Shown here: piece after piece, positions 56,397-63,835 of the stretch
How positions within the stretch are numbered: the first letter of the stretch is position 1
Layout of the letters: every line of letters begins with the position of its first letter
DNA from: Acetobacter aceti
GTDB taxonomy: Bacteria; Pseudomonadota; Alphaproteobacteria; Acetobacterales; Acetobacteraceae
NCBI RefSeq assembly: GCF_002005445.1
Contig: NZ_CP014692.1
Span: 2,294,001 to 2,358,000, forward strand
Length of the DNA: 64,000 nucleotides
Direction of reading: 5' to 3'
Notes under the pieces: model-generated
The model's input: the letters and a program-made list of their open reading frames with translations, nothing else
Database searches by the model: none
What the model was told of the DNA's origin: nothing
Position numbers and translations under genes: made by a program

Positions 56397-58682
56397 ATGT
56401 TTCAAAAGACTTATTTAAGTCCAAATCCGGCTATTGGCCAGAAGGGTTCGAAGTTCACAACAACGGATGCCAATACAATCGTGGGAGAACTCGCATCAGT
56501 TGTGACAGGTCTCGGTGGGACACTCGACGCGACACAGAATAATCAGGTGCTAGGCGTTTTGACATCGCACTTCGCGCCGATCAACTCCCCTTCACTAACA
56601 GGCATCCCGCTTACAACCAATCCTGATGGAACAGTCAATAACCAGATTGCTACCGTCGATTACGTTAATCAGAAAGCCTTGTCAGCAACAATAGGTTTCG
56701 TTCCTGTTCAGCAGAATGGCGGTACCAATATGGGAACCAACAAGGTTTATATCGGTGAAGATAATACCCTCAACTGGCCGACCATTCAGGTTGATAACGG
56801 TCAGCCCGCTGCCTTCACGTTACAACAGAATGATTCACAGACATTAGGTATTAAAAGGATAGGTTGGAATACAACAAACGCTGGATGCTGGATTCAGGAT
56901 GCTGGTGGAACAGGCCGCTTCTTAGTCGAACAATCACAGATGACAACCGCCTTATCCGGTTATCTTCCACTGTCTGGCGGTAACGTAACAGGTGCCTTCA
57001 CAAACATCGATGCCAACGGCTTTGGGTTTGAATATGGTGTAAATGACGCTGCACAAGTTTCTTATGTGGACTGGCATACTGTCAGCAACGGCAAAGGTGA
57101 TCATTCACAGGTCAATGACTTCGATTGCCGTATTTCTGTCAGTGGCGGTACGGCTGGTTCTAACCAGACAGGGAACCTTACCATACAGTCGGCAACGACT
57201 TCGCTACCAGCCACAACCGTAAGAAGCACGCTTGCCGTTCAAGGAACATCATCATTAGATAATGGAAAAATAACAACTGATGGTTCCGGTAAGATCACAG
57301 CAAGCACGTTCAACAACGGAACTATTTCCATATCAGGAAATAACATTGGTTCAACTGCTGGCTTTGAACTTATACCATTAACAGGTATTACAAATAGATT
57401 AGAAATCGGAACATCTTCACTTTCTTATTTTCAGAACAGCCCAACGGCAACTTTAAGTTGTTCGGCATCTGGTTTTACAGTTAATCAAAACACCACAATC
57501 AATGGAACTATATCATCAACAAGCAGTATATCTTCACCGAAATATACAGTTGATAGTGGTTCTGGCAATACACAAATACATTTTCAAAACTCATCAAAGG
57601 AGCGTTGGGCTATAGGAAAAAATGCCGATAGTGAAACGGGTTCTAACGTAGGTGGAAACTTTCTTATTGGTCGTTTCGATGATTCTGGAAGTTATATTGA
57701 TGCTCCAATGACTATCTCTCGATCAACAGGCATTGTGAGTATAAGTTCTGGTCTACAGGTTCCTACACAAGCAATAAGCGACAACTCGCTCAATGCAGCA
57801 TCGACGGCTTATGTGCAGAATAATCTTTCAAGTTATGTCAAATCAGGAACCTTTCCGTCGCTTACAGGTGTTCAACTTGTTTCGGGAAATCCGGCTTCTA
57901 CATCTGTTTATAATGATAACGGAAAATCAAATATCGTTCTTCATACCAATGATGGAACAAACCATTATAATATAGTAAACGCCGATGGTTCTGTTACTTT
58001 ATCTGGAAATATAACCTGTCCGGGTAAGGTTATGACCGATTATATATATAATAATGGTTCTGGTATAATAGACATGGTTTCAAATGTTAATGTGGTAGCT
58101 GCTTTAAGTGTGGCAGGCGCTTTAACACAGAATGGTAATACCGTCGCTACTTGCATATGGACTGAACAAAACTACGTTTCTACATCAACAAATACATCTG
58201 GTACAAACGATTTAAATATCAACTATTTTGGATGGTCAACTGCTGTAGGTAACAAACCTTATATAACACATTATCAAGCTGATGGTTCTACTTCTATGCC
58301 TGTTATATTGGCAACAGAAAATGAACTATCGAACTATGCACTAGCTTCTGCATTGCCTACATCCGGTGTTATTGCTGGTAATGGGGCAACAGAAAATGCC
58401 GCTGGTTATGTTGGTCCGTGTTCATGGACGAATGTAGATGGCGTATTGACCATATCATTTGCCATGTATCTAACAACTTCTGGATGGGCTGGAACTGTTA
58501 CGTTTCCTAAGTCATTTTCAGGAAAGCCATATGGGATTGATATAACCAATGCCGGTGATTCTGATATGGATACTATGGCACCACACGAATCATGGACTGC
58601 TTCACAATGCACGGTAAAGGTTCCTTCGGACAGTCCGACAACCAACAGTATGATTTCAGTAAGGGTTACTGGTCCTGCATAA
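56397..58682 (+). CDS. Phage tail fibre protein
   Basis: A 761-aa protein rich in Ser, Thr, Asn and Gly with many short beta repeats. The GYLPLSGGNVTGAFTNID segment is a typical tail-fibre repeat, and others (SLTGIPLTTNPDG, VDYVNQKALSATIGFVPVQ) recur through the shaft. The C-terminal 110 residues (SWTNVDGVLTISFAMYL, FSGKPYGIDITNAG) form a distinct domain that would bind the host surface. GAGG precedes the ATG by 6 nt. It follows the DUF2313-like gene and is the only intact structural gene of the element. Confidence 0.85.
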   Translation: MFQKTYLSPNPAIGQKGSKFTTTDANTIVGELASVVTGLGGTLDATQNNQVLGVLTSHFAPINSPSLTGIPLTTNPDGTVNNQIATVDYVNQKALSATIGFVPVQQNGGTNMGTNKVYIGEDNTLNWPTIQVDNGQPAAFTLQQNDSQTLGIKRIGWNTTNAGCWIQDAGGTGRFLVEQSQMTTALSGYLPLSGGNVTGAFTNIDANGFGFEYGVNDAAQVSYVDWHTVSNGKGDHSQVNDFDCRISVSGGTAGSNQTGNLTIQSATTSLPATTVRSTLAVQGTSSLDNGKITTDGSGKITASTFNNGTISISGNNIGSTAGFELIPLTGITNRLEIGTSSLSYFQNSPTATLSCSASGFTVNQNTTINGTISSTSSISSPKYTVDSGSGNTQIHFQNSSKERWAIGKNADSETGSNVGGNFLIGRFDDSGSYIDAPMTISRSTGIVSISSGLQVPTQAISDNSLNAASTAYVQNNLSSYVKSGTFPSLTGVQLVSGNPASTSVYNDNGKSNIVLHTNDGTNHYNIVNADGSVTLSGNITCPGKVMTDYIYNNGSGIIDMVSNVNVVAALSVAGALTQNGNTVATCIWTEQNYVSTSTNTSGTNDLNINYFGWSTAVGNKPYITHYQADGSTSMPVILATENELSNYALASALPTSGVIAGNGATENAAGYVGPCSWTNVDGVLTISFAMYLTTSGWAGTVTFPKSFSGKPYGIDITNAGDSDMDTMAPHESWTASQCTVKVPSDSPTTNSMISVRVTGPA

Positions 58683-58767
58683 AGGATATCAGTCGATTGC
58701 TTACTCGATTGGCAAGTTCGGGACGCCTACTCTTCCCTCATCTACACAATAAACGAACTAAAGAACA

Positions 58768-58812
58768 AACCAACGTATTTCTCACCAAATGCGTTGGTTT
58801 TTCTTTCTTTTT
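58768..58812 (+). terminator. Terminator after the tail fibre gene
   Basis: Perfect 8-bp arms AACCAACG (58768-58775) and CGTTGGTT (58792-58799) followed by a T-rich run. It closes the tail message. The rest of the 254-base gap before 58937 shows nothing else. Confidence 0.8.
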
Positions 58813-58936
58813 CGAAGTCAACCTATCTTTGACTAGATAAAAGGCAAGAAAAGGATAGGAACATATTAGGTATGAAACTAAATTTGTTTTGTAGGGCAGC
58901 AATAACGCAAAGCACTACAAGAGAAAGCAACTTACA

Positions 58937-59428
58937 ATGACCGTTCTTAGCAAGCTACAGTTCGTTAAAGAAGTAGAAGCAGAAAATGATCGTGCTCCAC
59001 ACGTCCGTAAACGCTTCGTAGAAGGCGTCAACACTCAGCTTGAGGCACTAGCAGCCGAAGTCGAAAACAAGCCCTTTACACTTACGAGAGAGCGTCGTGA
59101 GAAAGATGAAGAGACCGGCGAAACTACGAAATACGAGAAGGTGGTTCGCTTTAGTGTGTGGTGGACTAAGGGACCAAAGGGTTACAGCGTTGAGCCCAGA
59201 TATGGTTCGAAGAAGATCCAGCTTTCCGATGCCGGGTCAGTCATTAAGACCGGGCCTAAGTTAGATGACGTAAAAGCGGTGCTGGAACTGCTTATCCAAG
59301 CCGCTAACGCCGGGGAACTCGACAAGCCATTGCTTGAGGTGTCGGAACGCAAGCGCAAAGCAGATGAGGCAGAGAAACCGGTAACTCCGACAACAGGCAA
59401 AACCGAACGCACAACGCGCGGGCACTGA
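58937..59428 (+). CDS. Unknown 163-aa protein, DUF6641-like
   Basis: The N-terminal helix (VLSKLQFVKEVEAENDRAPH) and the middle (VVRFSVWWTKGPKGYSVEPR and then YGSKKIQLSDAGSVI) resemble DUF6641-type proteins, which are common in phages and have no known role. The C-terminal tail is charged. It has its own terminator on both sides, so it is expressed alone. Its GC content is higher than that of neighbouring element genes. Confidence 0.6.
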   Translation: MTVLSKLQFVKEVEAENDRAPHVRKRFVEGVNTQLEALAAEVENKPFTLTRERREKDEETGETTKYEKVVRFSVWWTKGPKGYSVEPRYGSKKIQLSDAGSVIKTGPKLDDVKAVLELLIQAANAGELDKPLLEVSERKRKADEAEKPVTPTTGKTERTTRGH

Positions 59429-59433
59429 TCTCA

Positions 59434-59449
59434 GGGGGCTTCGGCCCCC
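59434..59449 (+). terminator. GC hairpin with UUCG loop
   Basis: GGGGGC and GCCCCC arms around TTCG, directly after the preceding gene (6 bases). UUCG caps make very stable stems. There is no T run. Confidence 0.6.
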
Positions 59450-59480
59450 ATTGTTAGGGAGCAGCCGCTCTGACTTGACC

Positions 59481-59532
59481 TATTTCCTTATGAGTGATTT
59501 TCTTACACAAGGAAATCACTCATGAGGAAATA
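59481..59532 (+). promoter_or_regulatory. 20-bp-arm inverted repeat covering the RBS of the regulator gene
   Basis: Arms at 59481-59500 and 59513-59532 pair at 19 of 20 positions, and the one mismatch is a G-T pair in RNA; the loop is 12 nt. The right arm contains GAGGAAA, the ribosome binding site of the ATG at 59536. In RNA the site would be masked; in DNA the arms could be operators for the encoded DNA-binding protein. Either way it points to tight control of that gene. Confidence 0.75.
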
Positions 59533-59535
59533 TCC

Positions 59536-60105
59536 ATGTCTATCAGTGCATTCGATAATCTTAGTTCTTATATAGAGTATTATAAAAAAAATGGCGGTCC
59601 ATCGCTTATTCCGATAGACATCATAGGGGATGAGTTGGATATAACCAAAGCAACGGTCGTTCGTATGCTTCAGGATGGTCGCCTTGAAGGCATAAAGATT
59701 GGACGCAGTTTATACACTTCGACAGAAAGCTATATCAGTTTCGTCCATGACGAAAAACAGAGAGTTCAAAAAGTACGCCTTTTCCTTGAAGAATGTGCGA
59801 AAAATGGTGAGATCGTTACCTATGCACCCGTCATGGAACATGTTGGCTTACGCTGGCAATCTCCTCCTGATCGAAAGATTATTGGACGTATTTTAGGAGA
59901 AATATCAACCGATACCCACAAAGAAAAAAAAATATTCTTGACCGCTATTGTTCATAAAAAGCAAGGCTCGAGAACGATACCAGGAAATGGCTTTTTCGAT
60001 CTTGTTGAATACATTACAGGAGAGTCGCCACGAGGTGATGAACATACCGCCGCAATGAACGCAGCAAATAAAGTATTCAAATATTATGCTAAGCATCGAT
60101 CTTAA
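59536..60105 (+). CDS. DNA-binding regulator with excisionase-like HTH
   Basis: A 189-aa protein. Residues about 25-75 form an excisionase/MerR-type helix-turn-helix (LDITKATVVRMLQDGRLEGI, KIGRSLYTSTES), and the last 100 residues form a second domain (LFLEECAKNGEIVTYAPVME, FLTAIVHKKQGSRTIPGNGF) resembling a domain seen in mobile-element proteins. The ATG at 59536, not the longer frame, is chosen because GAGGAAA lies 4 nt upstream. It may act as a repressor, excisionase or both. A terminator follows it. Confidence 0.7.
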   Translation: MSISAFDNLSSYIEYYKKNGGPSLIPIDIIGDELDITKATVVRMLQDGRLEGIKIGRSLYTSTESYISFVHDEKQRVQKVRLFLEECAKNGEIVTYAPVMEHVGLRWQSPPDRKIIGRILGEISTDTHKEKKIFLTAIVHKKQGSRTIPGNGFFDLVEYITGESPRGDEHTAAMNAANKVFKYYAKHRS

Positions 60106-60173
60106 CGGAATAATAGGCGGTACACATGCGGTAAGGGGCAAGCACTACATCGGACCTAAACCAAACTGACAAC

Positions 60174-60203
60174 AAGCCCGGTAGAAATGCCGGGCTTTCT
60201 TTT
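60174..60203 (+). terminator. Rho-independent terminator
   Basis: Perfect arms AAGCCCGG (60174-60181) and CCGGGCTT (60190-60197) followed by a TCTTTTT run. It ends the regulator transcript. Confidence 0.85.
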
Positions 60204-60446
60204 TACCAAAATCGCAAGTGAAAATAAGGCGCTTCGGTGTCTTTCTTTTTGGCTGAAAGGCTAGGAAGACAACTTATAGACTGTATAGTAGAATATGGGA
60301 GAGCAGAGGTATAGAACTCGCCAATCCATACCAAAAACAGAACGCCATTTTACCAGTCAGTCAAGCAATCTTTGGCAGTATCTGACTGTCTTTGGCGTTG
60401 TACCTGCTTGGAGCCTGTACTACAAAATGATCGAAGGAGAGCAGTT

Positions 60447-60599
60447 ATGCTTCATGCGATCATCGAAACACTTTCCCCGTCAGACGACAGCGTAGTCGAT
60501 ACCGAACACTTGTTCGTCACACGCGCTGAATATGAGGATCGTAAGAGCCAACTGACCTCCCTTCAAGAACTCATCATCATACAGGAACAGATCGTATGA
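60447..60599 (+). CDS. Small 50-aa protein
   Basis: Not recognised. An acidic, helical peptide (LFVTRAEYEDRKSQLTSLQE). The ATG is preceded by GGAGAG at a good distance and the end overlaps the start of the next gene as ATGA, which argues for a real coupled gene. A longer frame from 60372 lacks a ribosome binding site. Confidence 0.55.
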   Translation: MLHAIIETLSPSDDSVVDTEHLFVTRAEYEDRKSQLTSLQELIIIQEQIV

Positions 60600-60979
60600 G
60601 CATTGAAGACATTACCCAACAGAACCTCTGTCAGTTTACCGGCACAAGTCAGTGGTATCGGTATCGACCGAAAATCCTTCTGACCGATGGAGCCAAGTTT
60701 TTATGCGACAACGGTATGGGCTGGTTCATCGACCTCGTAGTCAGTTGGCAAACGAAAGCAGAGGTTCGAGCCGAGCCCATGCAGTTTTGGACCCTGACAA
60801 CTGATCTGGAAAAACATACCGCGATAGCTGTCTGCACTGATGGAGGTCAGGAAGACAATCACGCGATGTCACTTGCTAGACAACGGATACCTTACACTGA
60901 CTGCCCGCTAAAGACCGTGAAGCTCTACGTATGTCAGGAAGGTGATAACAAAATAATCCTCTTGCCGTCGGAATACTGA
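60596..60979 (+). CDS. DUF6876-like protein
   Basis: A 127-aa protein with a clear match to the DUF6876 pattern: LCQFTGTSQWYRY near the N-terminus, LTDGAKFLCDNGMGWFIDLV, MQFWTLTTDLEKHTA, then IPYTDCPLKTVKLYV and the terminal ILLPSEY. Such proteins are frequent on plasmids and integrated elements; no function is established. It is coupled to the 50-aa gene upstream and followed by a terminator. Confidence 0.75.
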   Translation: MSIEDITQQNLCQFTGTSQWYRYRPKILLTDGAKFLCDNGMGWFIDLVVSWQTKAEVRAEPMQFWTLTTDLEKHTAIAVCTDGGQEDNHAMSLARQRIPYTDCPLKTVKLYVCQEGDNKIILLPSEY

Positions 60980-61004
60980 TACACGTCACCCGCGCACATT
61001 TGAG

Positions 61005-61036
61005 AAGCCCCGAGTCGAAAGGCTTGGGGCTTTTCC
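61005..61036 (+). terminator. Rho-independent terminator
   Basis: Arms AAGCCCCGAG (61005-61014) and CTTGGGGCTT (61023-61032), one G-T pair, then TTTT. It separates the DUF6876-like gene from the Abi-alpha-like gene. Confidence 0.8.
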
Positions 61037-61074
61037 TATGCCTTAGGCACAGTCATCTTGAAGCTGAGGGGTCG

Positions 61075-61734
61075 ATGTCTTCACTTATTCCTACTGATCC
61101 AGAAAGCCTAGAACACACAGCGAAGGCCATTGGATTTATCGTCAAAGGAGTTCCTGGTCTTCACGACGCTATCTATGAGACCATCAGATCAGTTTGGACT
61201 GATCCACTCATGCGGCGTCGTAGAGCCAAGAATCTCGAGCATGAGCTTGAGATGGCCGAAGAGATGCTGAAAGGTCAGAAGCGTCTTGAAGACGTGTCCG
61301 CAAAGGTGGCCAAAGAGATACTCGAACCAGCAATGGAAGAGGATCGAGAAGAGCTTCAGAAGTTATGGGCTGCGATGATTGCTAGATTACAAGTCGGTCA
61401 GCTATCTACAGTCCGAAGAGAATGGATTAATATTATTAAAAGCCTTGAAGTCGTTGATGTAGGAATACTGACTGAAATGCCCTCAGTATCATTCATCATA
61501 GAAGCCAACAAAGATAGTCACACACAAGCATTCATTGATGCATTAAAAATAAAATACCCTCAAACAACTTTTTCGAATGATTTGATAGTCCTCGCATTTC
61601 ACTCTCTTGAAGAGAAAGGTCTTATAAAGCACATTGTGAATGGAGGAAGAAGTGTCGGTTCAGAATGTCGTTCCTTTTACACATACACAACGCTCGGTCG
61701 GACCATCCTTGAAATCACTTCTCCACCTTCGTGA
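61075..61734 (+). CDS. DUF4393/Abi-alpha-like protein, candidate phage defence
   Basis: A 219-aa protein. The middle helices (SAKVAKEILEPAMEEDREEL, WAAMIARLQVGQLSTVRREW) and the SLEVVDVGIL segment fit the DUF4393 (Abi-alpha) pattern of proteins with proposed abortive-infection function. The end (LIVLAFHSLEEKGLIKHIVN, YTYTTLGRTIL) has a winged-helix look. GAGGGG precedes the ATG at 61075. It is expressed from its own unit at the right end of the element, the usual place for cargo genes. The defence role is an inference. Confidence 0.65.
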   Translation: MSSLIPTDPESLEHTAKAIGFIVKGVPGLHDAIYETIRSVWTDPLMRRRRAKNLEHELEMAEEMLKGQKRLEDVSAKVAKEILEPAMEEDREELQKLWAAMIARLQVGQLSTVRREWINIIKSLEVVDVGILTEMPSVSFIIEANKDSHTQAFIDALKIKYPQTTFSNDLIVLAFHSLEEKGLIKHIVNGGRSVGSECRSFYTYTTLGRTILEITSPPS

Positions 61735-62052
61735 CAGCTGATCGAACTCACTATTCGTTCTTTGGCGCGCTCAATGTCGTGAGGACCGAATCGTCGGTAT
61801 CGAGTCCCTTCCCGATTCGCTAACAATGGAAGAGGTTCGAGATAGGCTTAGGTGTCGAAGGCATCACAGCAAGCCAAGCAGCGTTGTTCTCTGTCATGCG
61901 AATCGCAAGCTCTCGCTGGACCTCTAACATTACAAATGGTTAATATAGAGAGAAAATACAGTTTAGCGTGCAACGAATCGAGGAAACTAGCAAAGCAAGC
62001 AAAGCCGAAAAAATATTGTGTGAAAACGGTATGTTAAGTGGCCTAGCGTTTA
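61735..62052. other. Non-coding right end of the element
   Basis: No convincing gene. A frame from 61852 starts with GTG and has no ribosome binding site or family likeness. One frame over 61850-61950 reads like a fragment of a decayed protein. Two GCAAAGC motifs lie at 61990 and 61999, about 55 bases from attR. Confidence 0.5.
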
Positions 62053-62101
62053 ACTGAAAATCGCAGTGTCACTGGTTCGATCCCGGTCTTGGGCACCATT
62101 T
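62053..62101 (+). repeat. attR: right copy of the 49-bp core repeat
   Basis: Identical to 47554-47602. It carries the anticodon loop, T arm and acceptor 3' half of tRNA-Phe but no 5' half, so it is not a functional tRNA gene. Confidence 0.95.
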
Positions 62102-62237
62102 TTCCAAAACATGAATATACTCTCTTAAGATTATATAGTATTTTCGGTAAGTCTCTGATCAATCCTGCGTTCACTCCTTTTTTGGCCGCAGTTAGATCAC
62201 AAAAATATTTTAAAGAACCCTCATCTGGCAGGTCTGG

Positions 62238-62957
62238 CTATTCCTTATCCGGATAGGCGTGACTGACAACATAGTCGGCAATATCTGCCACACTCGCAGC
62301 TCGAGCGACTGCTGCATTTGCAAACACAGCCAGCAGCATCACCATAACCAGAATAATCCCTGCTCCCAGCACAATGCCAGTAAAGGCTGATCCCAGTCCT
62401 TTGGTTGTCAGAGCAAAGATTGATGACAGCGCCGCCATCAACATCACAATGAAACCGCTCCTGGACAGATCACCGACCATGATCGTTGCAGGCGAGATTT
62501 CACATGACAGATGCTGCCGGAATAAGAGAACTGCGAACTCAAGCTCCGCTTTGGGGAAGAGTCTCAATTCATTATATAATGCAACGTTCGCCTCAGTATT
62601 CCGATTTGCAGCGTAATAGACGGACTGCAGAGGCAAAACAGAAGAACATTGACTGACAACAGACACAAAAACACCAGCCCAGTATGCCGGAACAGCAATC
62701 CTCAGCACCATGTGCTGCATTTCAGGCTTTAAGGGAGACCAGTGCGGATCGCACAGCACGGTCGCAAGCAAACCCAGAAGAACCACAGCAAGACCGCCAG
62801 CAAAAAAATACTGGTTGATCGAATTCTTGAGAGAGGGAAAACGGATAGGCTTTTTTCTGCTCAAAGCCGCTTTCAACACCTCAATGATACGGGAAACCGT
62901 TTCTTCCTCGATCACTGAAGGCTGCACCGTCATCATCGCTGGTTTCAAGCTGACCAT
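62238..62957 (-). CDS. Unknown inner-membrane protein
   Basis: Not recognised. A 239-aa protein with about five hydrophobic segments, two near the middle (YFFAGGLAVVLLGLLATVLC, IAVPAYWAGVFVSVVSQCS) and two to three near the C-terminus. It is 5 bases downstream of moaC on the same strand and so probably co-transcribed with it, but no molybdenum link is visible. The ATG at 62957 has no good ribosome binding site; the ATG at 62936 is an alternative. Confidence 0.6.
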   Translation of the reverse strand: MVSLKPAMMTVQPSVIEEETVSRIIEVLKAALSRKKPIRFPSLKNSINQYFFAGGLAVVLLGLLATVLCDPHWSPLKPEMQHMVLRIAVPAYWAGVFVSVVSQCSSVLPLQSVYYAANRNTEANVALYNELRLFPKAELEFAVLLFRQHLSCEISPATIMVGDLSRSGFIVMLMAALSSIFALTTKGLGSAFTGIVLGAGIILVMVMLLAVFANAAVARAASVADIADYVVSHAYPDKE

Positions 62958-62962
62958 ACTGG

Positions 62963-63484
62963 TTATGTACCAGAATCCGGTTTGACTTTTTCAGTCATGA
63001 GCGTGCCGAAATCCCGTTTTCCACCGACCTTGCCCAGCAATCCGACACTGTGAATCACCATATCGTGGCTGAGCGCCTTACACATGTCGTAGATCGTCAA
63101 GGCCGCGACAGTCGCACCCGTCAGCGCTTCCATCTCCACACCCGTCTGCCCGACGCAGGCGACACGACAGTCAATGACGGCATCCTGATCCTTGACCATG
63201 ATTTCGATCTTGCAGCCACTGATGGAAAGAGGGTGGCACATCGGGATCAGGGTGGATGTCGCCTTGACGCCCATGATCCCGGCGATCTGAGCAACTGTCA
63301 GCACGGCCCCTTTTTTTGTGACAAATCCGGCTTCACGTAGAGTTGCAATGACAGCTTCCGGAAAACGGAGACGAGCCTGAGCATGAGCTTCCCTCTTCGT
63401 AACGGCCTTGTCGCTGACTTCCACCATACGCGGCTGTTCACCGGTTTCATCGACGTGGGAAAGGATCGGCGCGGTTTCGGTCAT
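62963..63484 (-). CDS. moaC: Cyclic pyranopterin monophosphate synthase MoaC
   Basis: A 173-aa enzyme with the signatures KREAHAQARL, GIMGVKATSTLIPMCHPLSI and VEMEALTGATVAALTIYDMC. It rearranges 3',8-cyclo-GTP to cPMP in molybdenum cofactor synthesis, needed by acetic acid bacterial aldehyde dehydrogenases of the molybdopterin type. The other moa genes are not in the window. The membrane protein gene follows on the same strand. Confidence 0.95.
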   Translation of the reverse strand: MTETAPILSHVDETGEQPRMVEVSDKAVTKREAHAQARLRFPEAVIATLREAGFVTKKGAVLTVAQIAGIMGVKATSTLIPMCHPLSISGCKIEIMVKDQDAVIDCRVACVGQTGVEMEALTGATVAALTIYDMCKALSHDMVIHSVGLLGKVGGKRDFGTLMTEKVKPDSGT

Positions 63485-63835
63485 GACAAGTCCAGATCAG
63501 TAAAAAGCTCACTCTCTGTTAGGACAGATATCCCGGACCATACCAGTGGAAATCAGTTCATGCTGAGACCTGAACAGTTTTACCTCTCCCGCATGGCGCC
63601 AGCACAGACCGAATCACTCCTGCCGACCGCTCCAGCCTTACGGATCACGCCACCATTCTCATGGTCCTAACGGCCTTCAGTTCTTCATCTGCTTCATGAC
63701 TGCCGCCCGGTCACCAGTTTTCGGCGTCTCGAACTGCGTTTTTATTCAATCACATGTCTTTTCCGTAACAACATGCTAGTCTGGAGGTAATGTGCAACCA
63801 CAAGCAGGCCTGAACGTGAACTCTGGATTTCCGTC
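63485..63835. other. Spacer between moaC and the cytochrome b gene
   Basis: No gene is visible in these 351 bases between divergent genes. It must hold promoters for both. A GGAGG at about 63783 precedes a short ATG frame of 8 codons at 63790, which could be a leader peptide or chance. No repeat or riboswitch was recognised. Confidence 0.5.

Larger units (their letters stand above)
47554..62101. mobile_element. 14.5-kb integrated element (prophage remnant or phage satellite) in tRNA-Phe
   Basis: A 49-bp perfect direct repeat bounds the element (47554-47602 and 62053-62101). The left copy is the 3' part of tRNA-Phe, and a tyrosine integrase starts 127 bases inside. The interior is visibly more AT-rich than the flanks. 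It holds replication genes (mini AAA+ ATPase, unknown partner, helicase-primase), phage tail genes, an IS, a DNA-binding regulator and an Abi-alpha-like gene. No terminase, portal, capsid, holin or endolysin gene is seen. The tail remnant and IS junction point to a prophage that lost its structural genes; a satellite that uses a helper is the alternative. Confidence 0.92.

Noticed and set aside
60295..60495. 66-aa frame before the small coupled gene
   Set aside because: No ribosome binding site; overlaps the better supported 50-aa gene in another frame.
61852..62037. 61-aa frame near attR
   Set aside because: GTG start without ribosome binding site, Lys/Ser/Cys-rich with no family pattern, and it covers the possible arm sites.
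62053..62101. A second tRNA-Phe gene at the right end of the element
   Set aside because: Only the 3' half is present; the acceptor 5' strand and D arm are missing. It is attR.
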